64,000 nt of DNA, taken from positions 124,001-188,000 of the forward strand of contig NZ_MBTG01000012.1 of NCBI RefSeq assembly GCF_002027705.1, in the 5' to 3' direction. The translations under genes and the position numbers were made by a program. The DNA comes from Paenibacillus ferrarius. GTDB taxonomy: Bacteria; Bacillota; Bacilli; Paenibacillales; NBRC-103111. The notes beneath the pieces were generated by a model, which saw only the letters and a program-made list of their open reading frames with translations, was not told the origin of the DNA and searched no databases. Positions 19,081 to 28,494 of the stretch are shown here, piece by piece. Within the stretch, counting starts at the first letter, position 1; each line of letters begins with the position of its first letter.

Positions 19081-19595
19081 AGGTTTTAGCTACCACTTTG
19101 AATTCCATCTTGGTTCCTATTTATATAAATTTTGCTATTTGGTAAGGTTAAGCTACCTTCTAGGTGCAACCAAGATTTGGCAAGTAGCGAAGTAGATATT
19201 CGCTTTTGATGCATCTCTGATGTACTTAGTGTGAGGAATCATTACATATTCAGTTCTTTTGGTGCCATTTTTATTAATTTTTTGAAAAAAAGGTTATGAG
19301 ACAAAAGAATGAATTCTTATCTGGTGCTTACCTCCTTTCCCAAAAACGATTTGTAGCGTAAGTAGGCCAATGTGATCAAAGTATGTAGATCAGAATGCCT
19401 GATAATTGCATTTTTCCATATTTTGAGACAGAAAAATACATTTTACACGAACCCTATAGGAATAAGCCAAGGACATAATTGTAAAAAATTTACTGTTTTG
19501 TTCGCTGTCATCTTGGGTATTGTTGAAGAAGTAATCTAAATAGTCACGGGATTGGTCTGTAAAAAATTAAATAACAGGTAAGGATGGTTATACGA
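19081..19595. other. Gene-free AT-rich intergenic region
   Basis: About 515 bases between the GNAT terminator and the sensor kinase. No frame has a ribosome site or recognisable product on either strand. Two similar AT-rich segments, TTGTAAAAAATTTACTG near 19480 and CTGTAAAAAATTAAATAAC near 19557, and a weak TTGGGT-N18-TAAATA promoter-like pair near 19515-19544 are the only structure seen. Confidence 0.5.
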
Positions 19596-21257
19596 ATGAG
19601 AAGAATGTTCTCAGCTGAGGGGCAAGTCTTTTACTTGTATCGATATATTTCTTTAGCTGTTACCTCGCTAGTTTATGCGATTGAAGATCGGGGGCCCCCA
19701 ATAGGGCTGAAGATGTGTATTATCCTCTCTTTATTTTTATTTGCCAAATGGATAACAGACATGTATACCAAGAGTGGACAAGCTTCTAGGGTTATTAAAA
19801 TCACGGTTGGCTTGGAAATGGCAGGTATGATGATTCTGCATCTTCTCAGCGGCGGAATGGAAAGTCCATTCCTGTGGTGTGTTTTCAATCCTGCTTGGAT
19901 GGCAGCCAGTTATCTTTCCTCCGTATATTGCTGGTTTATGATGATCAGTTATTTCTTATTCGTCACCGCCTTTTCCTTCATCTTCGTCAATCCGAATCAT
20001 CAGGCATTAGGTCATATGTTGATTAGTGATAACCATTTCTATCTCGTCCTATTGTTTATGACCTTATCCATCCAATTATTGGTCGGTGTGAAAACCAGAC
20101 TAGAAATTGCAAATACGCGTACAACGGAAACGATGGAGCACATGAAATCACTATACCAAATTGTGGAAGCTGCTACGCACAGCGAATCGGAGAACCTGAA
20201 AATTATTTTTGCTGAATTTGCGCTTAAACTAACACGGCTGAGAATGTCATTTTTCTGGGATGTGAATGGACATGAGCGGGATGAGCGGATTATTACGCAA
20301 GGTGTGACCCAAGCAGGCGTTGAAGCGTCGCTCAGTGCAGCCATCGAAAGCAATGTCACAGAGTTAAGACAACTGGATAGCTGCATGGTGATGACACTGC
20401 CTGAGCAAGGCGAGTTCCTGGTTATTCCGATCAAGTCGTCAACTCGATTCTGGGGCGTCATGGGGGTGAAGATTGAGCGTTCAAGTTATGAAGAAGGAAG
20501 GCATTGGTTCGTTAAGCAGCTGTATTTTCTGTCAGAGCTTTGTGCGGTGATTTTGGAAAGGCATCAGTTGGAGCGAATTGAGAACCAATTAATGATTATT
20601 GAGGAACAGAATCGGATTGCAGATGAGATGCATGACAGCGTCTCTCAGTACATGTTCGGCATCGTCTATGCTGTGCACTCTCTGAATCGCAAATGGGATG
20701 ATATTTCGACAGATCAGATTAAGGAACAATTGCAAGTGATTCAAGAATCGTCGGTGGCCGCTTCGCAAGAGCTCCGCTCAACGATCTATAGTCTAAGCTC
20801 ACGGAAAAATGGCGGTGATTTCTGGATTACGACCGTCAAATCCCACTTGGACAGCTTGTCCAAGCTGCATGCAGTCAAAGTGAATTTTAAAGTTACCGGT
20901 GACGATCATGGTTTACCTCTTAATTATCAAAAGGCTTTGTTCCGTATCATTTCGGAAGCAACAGGAAACGCCATTCGTCATGGCAGCAGTACGCAAATCT
21001 TTGTGGAATTGAGTATTAAAATCAGTGAGATCCATTTATCTGTTTTGGATAATGGACGTGGATTCTCTGTAACCGAACGGTTATCAGATCCGATGTCATC
21101 CGGACTCGGTGTCAATAACATGAAGCTGCTCGTCCATTCATTGGGTGGAACGATTGACATCACCAGCAATGAAGGGAAGGGCACACATATCCAAGTGGCA
21201 CTACCCATTCAACAGCAAGAACAGAAAGTACCGGATGAACTTCAGGCGATGGGCTAG
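19596..21257 (+). CDS. NarL-family (HisKA_3) membrane sensor histidine kinase
   Basis: 553 residues from ATG 19596, 8 bases after AAGGATGG (the in-frame ATG 19584 lies inside that site). About five or six N-terminal membrane helices to residue about 170, a GAF-like central region (about 190-325), then HisKA_3 with the phosphorylated His at about H346 in ADEMHDSVSQYMFG and a HATPase_c domain (N box EATGNAIRHG, DNGRGFS, GLGVNNM). This is the DesK/LiaS/DegS class that pairs with LuxR-type response regulators, and such a regulator follows 39 bases later. The signal is unknown. The pair sits immediately upstream of the exopolysaccharide locus. Confidence 0.92.
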   Translation: MRRMFSAEGQVFYLYRYISLAVTSLVYAIEDRGPPIGLKMCIILSLFLFAKWITDMYTKSGQASRVIKITVGLEMAGMMILHLLSGGMESPFLWCVFNPAWMAASYLSSVYCWFMMISYFLFVTAFSFIFVNPNHQALGHMLISDNHFYLVLLFMTLSIQLLVGVKTRLEIANTRTTETMEHMKSLYQIVEAATHSESENLKIIFAEFALKLTRLRMSFFWDVNGHERDERIITQGVTQAGVEASLSAAIESNVTELRQLDSCMVMTLPEQGEFLVIPIKSSTRFWGVMGVKIERSSYEEGRHWFVKQLYFLSELCAVILERHQLERIENQLMIIEEQNRIADEMHDSVSQYMFGIVYAVHSLNRKWDDISTDQIKEQLQVIQESSVAASQELRSTIYSLSSRKNGGDFWITTVKSHLDSLSKLHAVKVNFKVTGDDHGLPLNYQKALFRIISEATGNAIRHGSSTQIFVELSIKISEIHLSVLDNGRGFSVTERLSDPMSSGLGVNNMKLLVHSLGGTIDITSNEGKGTHIQVALPIQQQEQKVPDELQAMG

Positions 21258-21296
21258 ACAAAGTAAACCCCCATTCTAACGAAAGCAGGTGTTACT

Positions 21297-21917
21297 GTGA
21301 AAGTCATAATCGTAGATGATCACCCTTTAGTGCGTAAAGGTTTATCGGCCGTATTAAAGCTTGAAGCGGATGTGGAAGTGACAGGCGAAGCAGAGACGGT
21401 TGAGCAAGCCATGGAGTTAATTCATAAAACAAAGCCCGATTTAGCCATCGTGGATCTCAAACTAGGCAATCGTTCCGGGATCGAAGTGGTGGAACAGATT
21501 CGCGAGTCGTCCTGTCGCAGTATAATTCTGACTTCATCGACTATGGAGCAGGATGTCAGGAAAGCGGAAGCTGCTGGAGCGGACGGGTATGTGTTGAAAG
21601 AAGCATTGCCGGAAGAGCTGCTGTTAGCCATTAAGTTGATTTTCAAAGGCAAGAAATATTATGACCCAGGTCTAATGGAGATGTTGTTCAAGAAAGAGGA
21701 TGAAGACAGCTTCAGCAAGCTGACCCCCAAAGAACGGGAAGTATTGATCGGGCTCGGGGAAGGATTGTCGAATCAAGGGATGGCCAAGAAGTTGATGGTT
21801 ACGGAGTTTACTGTGAAGAAGCATGTCAGTCAAATTCTTAATAAATTAAGTGTAAATGACCGTACCCAAGCGGCTTTATTAGCACAATCCAAGGGATTGG
21901 TCAGTAGTTTTCAATAA
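21297..21917 (+). CDS. NarL/LuxR-type response regulator
   Basis: 206 residues, starting at GTG 21297 after AGGTG. Receiver domain with acidic D8/D9, phosphoacceptor D53 (AIVDLKLG), Thr/Ser switch in ILTSS and Lys in VLKEALP; then a LuxR helix-turn-helix (about 142-200; LTPKEREVLIGLGEGLSNQGMA split across the helices). Cognate partner of the kinase upstream by co-transcription. DNA target unknown; the exopolysaccharide operon, 384 bases downstream and in the same direction, is an obvious candidate. Confidence 0.92.
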   Translation: MKVIIVDDHPLVRKGLSAVLKLEADVEVTGEAETVEQAMELIHKTKPDLAIVDLKLGNRSGIEVVEQIRESSCRSIILTSSTMEQDVRKAEAAGADGYVLKEALPEELLLAIKLIFKGKKYYDPGLMEMLFKKEDEDSFSKLTPKEREVLIGLGEGLSNQGMAKKLMVTEFTVKKHVSQILNKLSVNDRTQAALLAQSKGLVSSFQ

Positions 21918-22301
21918 CCAAACCGAAGCTCGTCTGGTCCGAAAGTATACCATTGCTTTCTTACATATAGCCAATAGTGCATATACCAAATAGACCCAAA
22001 AATCACAATATTGAGTAATATCATAATTCTGAGAATTCATATAAGCTTGATATACAACCAAATAAATGACAAAAAGCGGCATTCTTTCTTCCTTCTGACA
22101 CCATACGAATTCTGGGATGTTAACCTGCTAATACTGTCGAAAGAGATTGAAGAATGCTCTGGATAAAGGAGTGATTGAATGTCTGTTCGATCGTGGGGGT
22201 AAATCAAATGAAACGCTTTCATTACAGTAATAATAGCTTAGAATAGTTGTAAAATCAATGATGTTTATTGGGATTTAAAATCTTTTTTTCGGGAGGGTGT
22301 C
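21918..22301. other. Regulatory intergenic region upstream of the exopolysaccharide operon
   Basis: No gene in 384 bases. It contains the palindrome ATGAAACGCTTTCAT at 22208-22222, close to a CcpA catabolite-repression (cre) site but one base shorter than the 14-bp consensus core, and is otherwise AT-rich. I could not assign a confident -35/-10 pair. Binding sites of the upstream response regulator would be expected here. Confidence 0.45.
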
Positions 22302-23045
22302 ATGGAGAAATCGCTTCTGGATTACTTTATGCTCATTCGCAAAAAGCTGTGGATGATTGGCTTGTTCGTTCTTCTCTCCTGCCTGACAACCTTCTACGTC
22401 AGCAAAACTTTCGTGGATCCGGTGTATAAGGCTAATACGCAAGTTCTGGTAAGCAGTATGATCAAGAGTGAAGAGGCGATGGATCTAAACGAGGTAACAA
22501 AGAACATAAACTTGATCGAGAGCTACAAGGAAATTATTAAATCGGATCACACGATTAACTTGCTGCTGCAGAATCACCCTGAATTCAATCTGACGCAGAA
22601 GCTGCTGCTGAAGAATCTCAAAGTGAGCTCAACCGATAAGACTCAAATTATCAAAATTGAGTTGGAAGACAAGAGCTATGACAAAGCGGTGCTGATCACC
22701 AACGCGCTTGCTGACACGTTCATAACCGAAATTCCAGGACTAATGAACATGAACAATGTCAAAATCCTTTCTTCTTCCGATCCGAAGGTGAAGCCGCTCC
22801 CTGTAAATTCAAGTATGGTTATCAACCTGGCCGTGAGCTTCATTCTCTCCGCTATGGCAGCCATTGGTGTCTTCTTCTTCCTAGAAAATATCAATGATAC
22901 CATTCGCTCGGAAAAAGAAGCCGAACATGTTATTGGTTTACCGGTTCTCAGTTCCATTGGAACGATAAAGAAGAACGGTACGAGTAAACCGGCTAAAGCA
23001 GCGAGTAGAGAGGTAGGCGAACAAACCTATGCCACAGTTAAGTAA
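22302..23045 (+). CDS. Wzz/YveK-type polysaccharide chain-length regulator (BY-kinase adaptor)
   Basis: 247-residue membrane protein: hydrophobic helix at about 17-36, extracellular Wzz domain, second helix at about 172-193, and a short cytoplasmic tail. This is the CapA/CpsC/YveK architecture of Gram-positive bacteria that activates a separate tyrosine kinase. It opens the exopolysaccharide operon; AGGGAGGGTG is 6 bases from the ATG. It overlaps the kinase-like gene by 17 bases, consistent with translational coupling. Confidence 0.9.
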   Translation: MEKSLLDYFMLIRKKLWMIGLFVLLSCLTTFYVSKTFVDPVYKANTQVLVSSMIKSEEAMDLNEVTKNINLIESYKEIIKSDHTINLLLQNHPEFNLTQKLLLKNLKVSSTDKTQIIKIELEDKSYDKAVLITNALADTFITEIPGLMNMNNVKILSSSDPKVKPLPVNSSMVINLAVSFILSAMAAIGVFFFLENINDTIRSEKEAEHVIGLPVLSSIGTIKKNGTSKPAKAASREVGEQTYATVK

Positions 23046-23664
23046 CGTGCTTGTCACGGAGCTTGATCCGGTGTCACCGGTATCAGAAGCGTTTCGCGCT
23101 TTGCGTACTGCAATCAGACACAAGAAGATCGTACCTGCGGATAAGGGCATCGTGCTCTTGATTGCCTCGCCCAAATCGCAGGAGGGCAAAACAACGACAG
23201 CAGCCAATCTGGCGATCACGTATGCGCAAGAAGGCAAATCCGTTGTTATGATAGACGGCAATTTACGCCAGCCAGCCATCCATGAATTGTTCGGTGTGAA
23301 AGGCAGTAAAGGTCTGCTCCACGGCTTAAACAAAGGATTAAGCTTGGCAGAGATGATAACACCAACGGGAATCAGAGGTCTTGATCTAATTGCGGCAGGC
23401 GGTCAACCTACGAATCCGTCAGAGCTTCTAGGTTCAAGAGGCATGTCAGAGCTGCTCAGTCAGTTGAAGCTGCAATATGATGTGATCCTCTTGGATTCCC
23501 CATCAACGTTAGACTATACAGATGCTAGTTTATTGACCGAGTACAGCGATGGCGTTGTCTTGGTAGCGAAGAACGGCAAGACCAAGCGTGAATGGGCGAA
23601 GCAAGCCAGAAGTCAGCTAGAACAATCGGGAGCCAGAATGCTTGGCATCGTGTTCAGTCAATAG
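23029..23664 (+). CDS. BY-kinase-like (CpsD/CapB/YveL) P-loop ATPase, possibly degenerate
   Basis: 211-residue cytoplasmic P-loop protein of the capsular exopolysaccharide family. Walker A reads SPKSQEGKTTTAANLA (usual S-PGEGKS/TTT with a one-residue extension), Walker A' reads VVMIDGNLRQP, where family members have D-x-D-x-R (here D-x-N-x-R), and Walker B reads VILLDSPS. The protein ends at GIVFSQ with no C-terminal tyrosine cluster. Known relatives autophosphorylate on that cluster to control chain length. Here the ATPase may still partner the upstream Wzz protein, but tyrosine kinase activity is doubtful. Confidence 0.85.
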   Translation: MPQLSNVLVTELDPVSPVSEAFRALRTAIRHKKIVPADKGIVLLIASPKSQEGKTTTAANLAITYAQEGKSVVMIDGNLRQPAIHELFGVKGSKGLLHGLNKGLSLAEMITPTGIRGLDLIAAGGQPTNPSELLGSRGMSELLSQLKLQYDVILLDSPSTLDYTDASLLTEYSDGVVLVAKNGKTKREWAKQARSQLEQSGARMLGIVFSQ

Positions 23665-23707
23665 GTTGAGGCTAGACTTTCCATAATCGATAGGAGGATG
23701 AGATTAG

Positions 23708-24646
23708 ATGAAAACGGTGAAAAAAGCAATTATTCCGGCTGCGGGATTAGGGACAAGATTCCTGCCTGCCACGAAAGCGATGCCCAAAGAGATGCTCCCT
23801 ATCATCAACAAACCCACTATCCAATACATCGTGGAAGAAGCCATTGAATCGGGTATTGAAGATATTATTATCGTGACCGGAAAAGGGAAGCGTGCGATTG
23901 AGGATCACTTTGACAACGCTTTTGAATTAGAAAACAAATTGTTGGAGACGGGGAAGCTTGAGCTTCTTAAGGAAGTTCAGCGCTCCGCTAAGGTAGAGAT
24001 TCACTACATTCGCCAGAAGGAACCCAAAGGCTTGGGGCATGCCGTCTGGTGTGCAAGACGGTTTATCGGCAACGAGCCATTCGCTGTGCTGCTGGGGGAT
24101 GATATTGTTACAGCTAAGGTGCCATGCCTGAAACAGCTCATTCAGCAATATGAATTATCAGAAAATTCAGTTATTGGCGTACAGTCCGTGCCGCCTGAAT
24201 TAACCAATCGCTACGGTATCATTGATCCGGGCGTACAGAATAACCGCTTATATCAAGTTAATGATTTTGTAGAAAAACCTAAGCTGGGTACAGCTCCATC
24301 CAATCTTGCCATCATGGGCAGATATGTTTTCTCCCCTAAAATTTTCGAATTCTTGGAGCTTCAAGAGAAAGGCGCAGGTGGAGAAATCCAACTGACCGAT
24401 GCTATTCAGAAGCTTAATCAAATAGAACGCGTTCTGGCTTATCAGTTCGATGGGACTCGCTATGATGTGGGTGAACGCCTTGGCTATATTCTTACGACGA
24501 TGGCTTTTGCTTTAGAGAGCAAAGATTTGCGCTTTGATGTCATGGAAGCAATGGCTGCGATTCTGATCAAAGAAAACTATGCACCGCTGTTAGAGATTAT
24601 GGGAGGTGGCGATAATGAGTTTGCGCGAACTGCAGGAGGATTATGA
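23708..24646 (+). CDS. galU: UTP-glucose-1-phosphate uridylyltransferase
   Basis: 312 residues, typical GalU/GtaB length. N-terminal nucleotidyltransferase motif [20 protein letters not shown] and later [14 protein letters not shown] and [10 protein letters not shown] are all intact. Forms UDP-glucose from UTP and glucose-1-phosphate in the cytoplasm. In this operon it supplies UDP-glucose directly and, through the dehydrogenase at 35684, UDP-glucuronate. AGGAGG lies 8 bases upstream. Its 3' end overlaps the next gene by 32 bases. Confidence 0.95.
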   Translation: MKTVKKAIIPAAGLGTRFLPATKAMPKEMLPIINKPTIQYIVEEAIESGIEDIIIVTGKGKRAIEDHFDNAFELENKLLETGKLELLKEVQRSAKVEIHYIRQKEPKGLGHAVWCARRFIGNEPFAVLLGDDIVTAKVPCLKQLIQQYELSENSVIGVQSVPPELTNRYGIIDPGVQNNRLYQVNDFVEKPKLGTAPSNLAIMGRYVFSPKIFEFLELQEKGAGGEIQLTDAIQKLNQIERVLAYQFDGTRYDVGERLGYILTTMAFALESKDLRFDVMEAMAAILIKENYAPLLEIMGGGDNEFARTAGGL

Positions 24647-25313
24647 GTATTTGGGCCCGCAGCAAAGCTATTACCAAGCTTCGAGAGTCCCTCGCGGGAA
24701 GAGCCTGTCATCCTATTTGTTCGTGAAGCGCACACTTGATATCATTCTCTCATTCCTCGGAATGTTGTTCTTAACACCTCTATTTCTCTTCATTGGTATC
24801 TGGATTAAAGTCGAGGATCCCAAAGGATCTGTCTTCTTCAAGCAGAATCGGGTCGGGAAAGGTGAAACTTTGTTCGCTATGTACAAGTTCCGCTCCATGG
24901 TATCGAACGCGGAAGAGCTGAAGAAGCAATTAATGGATCAAAATGAAGTCGAAGGCGCGATGTTCAAAATGAAAAACGACCCACGTGTTACACGTGTAGG
25001 TCGATTGATTCGGAAAACAAGCATTGATGAATTGCCGCAATTGTGGAATGTGTTCATAGGTAATATGAGCTTAGTGGGACCTAGACCTGCTTTGCCCAAT
25101 GAAGTTGAAGAATACACGCCCTATGAAAAACAGCGTCTGGCGGTAACGCCGGGCTGCACAGGGTTATGGCAAGTAAGTGGAAGAAGCAATGTCAGCTTTC
25201 AGCAAATGGTCGAATTGGATTTGACTTATATTAGAAAACGCAGCTTGCTGTTTGACATTAAAATCGTCTTAAAAACGGTCGTTGTGCTGCTTGGTTCCAA
25301 AGACGCCTTTTAA
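24615..25313 (+). CDS. Initiating phosphoglycosyl transferase (bacterial sugar transferase)
   Basis: 232 residues from ATG 24615, 6 bases after GGAGGTGG (which lies within the end of galU). One membrane (re-entrant) helix at about 38-60, then the catalytic domain of monotopic phosphoglycosyl transferases: [32 protein letters not shown] (essential Asp-Glu pair) and LVGPRPALP. It is the short form without the four-helix N-terminal domain of WbaP. Transfers the first sugar-1-phosphate onto undecaprenyl phosphate; the sugar (glucose or galactose likely) cannot be told from sequence. Confidence 0.93.
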   Translation: MSLRELQEDYEYLGPQQSYYQASRVPRGKSLSSYLFVKRTLDIILSFLGMLFLTPLFLFIGIWIKVEDPKGSVFFKQNRVGKGETLFAMYKFRSMVSNAEELKKQLMDQNEVEGAMFKMKNDPRVTRVGRLIRKTSIDELPQLWNVFIGNMSLVGPRPALPNEVEEYTPYEKQRLAVTPGCTGLWQVSGRSNVSFQQMVELDLTYIRKRSLLFDIKIVLKTVVVLLGSKDAF

Positions 25314-25342
25314 GAAAAAGGAGTAGTGAAGGGAGGATCGCC

Positions 25343-26278
25343 ATGGTACGCAACCCATCCAAACCTAGGGTATCCATCGTCATCTGTACGTATAATCGAG
25401 CGGACTTATTGCACATCACGTTAGAATCCTTAACTCAACTTGAGGATATGGCACAGGCGGAGATTCTGATCGTGGACAATAATTCCACAGATCACACCTT
25501 GGATATTGCAAACTCATTTATCCATCGTCATGTGGGCATCTTGAACGTTCACTACGTTTTCGAAGCGAAGCAAGGGCTGTCTGCTGCGCGCAATAACGGC
25601 ATTGAGACGGCTCAAGGCGAGATCGTGGCATTTCTCGATGATGACGCCATTCCTTGCAAGGGATGGATTCGTACCATGTTGACTACCTTTGATTCACGGA
25701 GTGATATCGATGCCTTGGGAGGCAGAATTCGCCCCATTTTCGAAAGCAAACGTCCTGCATGGCTGATTCCAGGCTTGGAACTGCCCTACACGATCGTTGA
25801 TTTAGGAGAGAATGTCAGAACGTATCCGACTACTCTCCACCCATTTGGTGCGAATATGGCGATCCGGAAATCGTTTCTGGTAAATCACTTATTTCCAACT
25901 CACTTGGGCAGAATCGGGTCCCTGTTGTTATCCGGTGAGGAATCTTGGCTGTTTGGTGAAATGAAGAAGGCAGGCAAAGGCATCCTGTATCATCCTTCGC
26001 TCATCGTCGATCATTTCATCCCAGACAGTCGGTTAACCGAAGAGTGGATCAAGAAACGGTATTACTATCAAGGGGTCACGAATGGCTCTATGCATAAGGG
26101 GTATTTCGCAAAGTTGGTTTTACTTGGCAAGGTTGCCGCTAAGGTGCTTTATATTGCAGTAGAGGCCTTATTTGCCCGGACTGTTGGGAGCAAGCTGCTT
26201 GTCACATGCCGCATGGAGAGTATTCGTGGCACACTTGATACGCTGCGGAAACGCAGAAAGATGCAATTGACTAGGTGA
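25343..26278 (+). CDS. Family 2 glycosyltransferase (GT-A)
   Basis: 311 residues. VSIVICTYNRADLL at the N-terminus, EILIVDNNSTDHT, GLSAARNNGIE and the metal-binding FLDDDAIP motif identify an inverting GT-A enzyme. Cytoplasmic face of the membrane; probably adds one sugar of the repeat unit. GGGAGG ribosome site 6 bases upstream. Its stop overlaps the start region of the next gene. Donor and acceptor unknown. Confidence 0.88.
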   Translation: MVRNPSKPRVSIVICTYNRADLLHITLESLTQLEDMAQAEILIVDNNSTDHTLDIANSFIHRHVGILNVHYVFEAKQGLSAARNNGIETAQGEIVAFLDDDAIPCKGWIRTMLTTFDSRSDIDALGGRIRPIFESKRPAWLIPGLELPYTIVDLGENVRTYPTTLHPFGANMAIRKSFLVNHLFPTHLGRIGSLLLSGEESWLFGEMKKAGKGILYHPSLIVDHFIPDSRLTEEWIKKRYYYQGVTNGSMHKGYFAKLVLLGKVAAKVLYIAVEALFARTVGSKLLVTCRMESIRGTLDTLRKRRKMQLTR

Positions 26279-26286
26279 GGGCGCAT

Positions 26287-27627
26287 ATGACGGAACTTCC
26301 TATACATGTGAAAAAACCAGTATATTACGGTATCGTCTTTCTCATCATAGCTATTCTTATGGGGGTAGCAGCCGTTTATCAGCCCATAATCAGTCTAATG
26401 GGGATGGTTGTACTCCTCTTGTTAGCTTTATCCGTTCATAACCCGGAGATTGTCAGTTATCCTGTGTTGATCTCCACGGCGATTTCGATTAATTACATTA
26501 TAACGGCGAATGTTGGCGGGATCGAAATTATCTCTCTTTATAAGCTGGGCATATTGATTCTTCTTATTCCCTGTATGCTGCAAAATGGGTTGCGACTGAA
26601 ATTCGTTTACCCCATTGCCGCTTTTACGATCATGTTATTTCTGACTATTTTCTTCTCGGATTGGCATCCCAAAATGACAACGTCGCTTACATTCAAAGCT
26701 TTCATAGGATTAACGCTTCCATTTTTCTTTCTTATGATCAAGTGGAAAAGAGAGACTGCGAAACGGCACATCCAAATTCTTTGTTTACTACCACTGATCA
26801 GTGTAGCAACGGGAATCGTACTGCAGCTCGCACATGTCTACTCTTTCCTTAATGTTGAATTCACAGGAGCTGTCAGAGTACAAGGGGCGAATATTGCTCC
26901 GCACTTAGCGATGCTGGCATTTCTAGGCATTACGATCGCACTGATGGAATCCAAGCGCGAGCCTGAGCGAGCCAAGTTTTATTATTGTACACTCGCGTCT
27001 AATTTTGCGATTCTCATCGCAACAGGCACAAGAGGACCGATCTTAGCGATGTTGGCTATGGTCGTCTACTACTTCTATGACATGGTCAAAGCGTACATCA
27101 AAGGCAAATTAATTTTGATTATTCCGCTCGTTTGCTCACTGGCATTGATCAGCGGAGCCGTTTACGTGCAGTGGGATAATATGACGAAACGCTCATTCGA
27201 GCGGGAGACAGGAACCGGTATTGATTTATCCGGAAGAACCGAAGCCTGGACCTACTTTCTGAAAGGTGTCCAAGATTCCCCCTTGGCAGGAAGAGGCTTG
27301 GGAGCCGTTACCGTAGCGAATGACGGAAGCTTATACGAAGGCTTTGTGGTTCCGCACAATGAATATATTCGCTTCTATTATGATGCTGGCTATATCGGCT
27401 GCATAGCGCTTTTCTTTTCATTATTTATCGTGTTTGTAATGATTTACAGAGTCGTGCCACCGAGAATTAAAATTTACTACGCAGCATTCATCTTGGCGTT
27501 TTTTCTATATTCCTTCTCGGATAACACGTTATCCACGGTGCAATTTATCATTCCTTTCTGTTGGTACTTGAATGGTTTGTATATTCAATCAACGACAAAT
27601 CCGAATAAAGAAGAAGTGATTAGATGA
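26287..27627 (+). CDS. O-antigen polymerase/ligase-like (Wzy_C) membrane protein 1
   Basis: 446 residues from ATG 26287, 6 bases after GAGGG (GTG 26275 lies within that site). About ten membrane helices with a large extracytoplasmic loop near residues 290-370 that carries the usual Wzy/WaaL hallmark: DLSGRTEAWTYFLKGVQDSPL...GRGLGAV and VVPHNEYIRFYYDAG. This H-N-E pattern is common in the Wzy_C family. Likely polymerises repeat units on the outer face. A second protein of the same type is encoded at 28491. Stop and next start overlap (ATGA). Confidence 0.85.
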   Translation: MTELPIHVKKPVYYGIVFLIIAILMGVAAVYQPIISLMGMVVLLLLALSVHNPEIVSYPVLISTAISINYIITANVGGIEIISLYKLGILILLIPCMLQNGLRLKFVYPIAAFTIMLFLTIFFSDWHPKMTTSLTFKAFIGLTLPFFFLMIKWKRETAKRHIQILCLLPLISVATGIVLQLAHVYSFLNVEFTGAVRVQGANIAPHLAMLAFLGITIALMESKREPERAKFYYCTLASNFAILIATGTRGPILAMLAMVVYYFYDMVKAYIKGKLILIIPLVCSLALISGAVYVQWDNMTKRSFERETGTGIDLSGRTEAWTYFLKGVQDSPLAGRGLGAVTVANDGSLYEGFVVPHNEYIRFYYDAGYIGCIALFFSLFIVFVMIYRVVPPRIKIYYAAFILAFFLYSFSDNTLSTVQFIIPFCWYLNGLYIQSTTNPNKEEVIR

Positions 27628-28427
27628 GTAGAGTGACTATGTTCGATGTTAATTTTGATAATTATGATTTTCTGGATCTGCTTGCCTTCATGGACGAGAG
27701 AATTCGCCAGAGAAGCCATTCTTACATTTTGACTTGCAATGTCGATCATTTGATCAAGCTCAGAAAGGATGTTGTGTTTCAGAAGGTCTATTCCGATGCA
27801 GGAGCCATAGTTGCTGATGGCATGCCAATCATCTGGGCATCCAAGATGTTAAGAAAGCCGTTGAAACAGAAAGTATCCGGTTCCGATTTGTTTGCCAAGC
27901 TGGGCGAAGCGTTCGCGAGTCGGCAGTACAAATTGTTCTTCCTTGGATCTGCGGAAGGAATCCCGGAGCTGGCGATCAAGAATTTGAAGATGATCTTCCC
28001 CAAGCTTAATATTGTTGGTCACTATTCACCCTCCTTCGGTTTTGAGAAGAAAGAGGAAGAAAATGAGCAGATTGTGCGAATGCTGATTGAAGCGCAGCCT
28101 GATATTGTTTTCGTAGGGGTAGGTGCCCCGAAGCAAGAGAAGTGGATCTATGATCATTATTTGAAATATGAAGTTCCGATTTCAATTGGTGTAGGAGCTA
28201 CCTTCGATTTCATCTCCGGTTCTGTGAAGCGAGCACCGAATATCATGCAGAAAACAGGCTTCGAGTGGTTCTGGCGCCTGGCGCAGGAACCGCGAAGATT
28301 GTGGAAACGATATTTGATTCATGATTCGTTGTTTATCGTCATGCTTGGTTTGGAATGGGTGAAGCAATTCAAGCTGAAAAGGGAGGGGACGGGGGTTAAC
28401 AATGGACTATCTAAGCAAAATGAGTAA
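27624..28427 (+). CDS. WecG/TagA/CpsF-family glycosyltransferase (GT26)
   Basis: 267 residues. The N-terminus YILTCNVDHLIKLRKD, SDAGAIVADGMPIIWAS (substrate site, Asp in ADGMP), FFLGSAEGIPE and VGVGAPKQEKWI are the family signatures. GT26 enzymes transfer HexNAc, ManNAc(A) or glucose to lipid-linked intermediates, often as an early step. ATG at 27624 overlaps the previous stop. The C-terminal end overlaps a short frame at 28402. Confidence 0.9.
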   Translation: MSRVTMFDVNFDNYDFLDLLAFMDERIRQRSHSYILTCNVDHLIKLRKDVVFQKVYSDAGAIVADGMPIIWASKMLRKPLKQKVSGSDLFAKLGEAFASRQYKLFFLGSAEGIPELAIKNLKMIFPKLNIVGHYSPSFGFEKKEEENEQIVRMLIEAQPDIVFVGVGAPKQEKWIYDHYLKYEVPISIGVGATFDFISGSVKRAPNIMQKTGFEWFWRLAQEPRRLWKRYLIHDSLFIVMLGLEWVKQFKLKREGTGVNNGLSKQNE

Positions 28428-28494
28428 GCTGCAGGTAGCGGTATGTTGCTCACGAACCCTATATGGGAAGCCAGTAAGGAGTTATCCGGTATGA
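28402..28494 (+). CDS. Short leader ORF, possibly coupling translation to the next gene
   Basis: A 30-codon frame starting MDYLSKMSKLQ, with a very strong purine-rich ribosome site (GGGAGGGGACGGGGG) in front of its ATG. It begins 26 bases before the stop of the GT26 gene and its TGA at 28492-28494 overlaps the better ATG (28491) of the next gene as ATGA. No homologous family is recognised; the peptide itself may not matter, only its translation. An alternative is that this is a leftover of the intergenic junction. Confidence 0.4.
   Translation: MDYLSKMSKLQVAVCCSRTLYGKPVRSYPV

Noticed and set aside
22208..22222. CcpA catabolite-repression (cre) site
   Set aside because: The palindrome has 13 bases between conserved TG and CA positions instead of 14, so it is reported only as a palindrome, not as a cre site.
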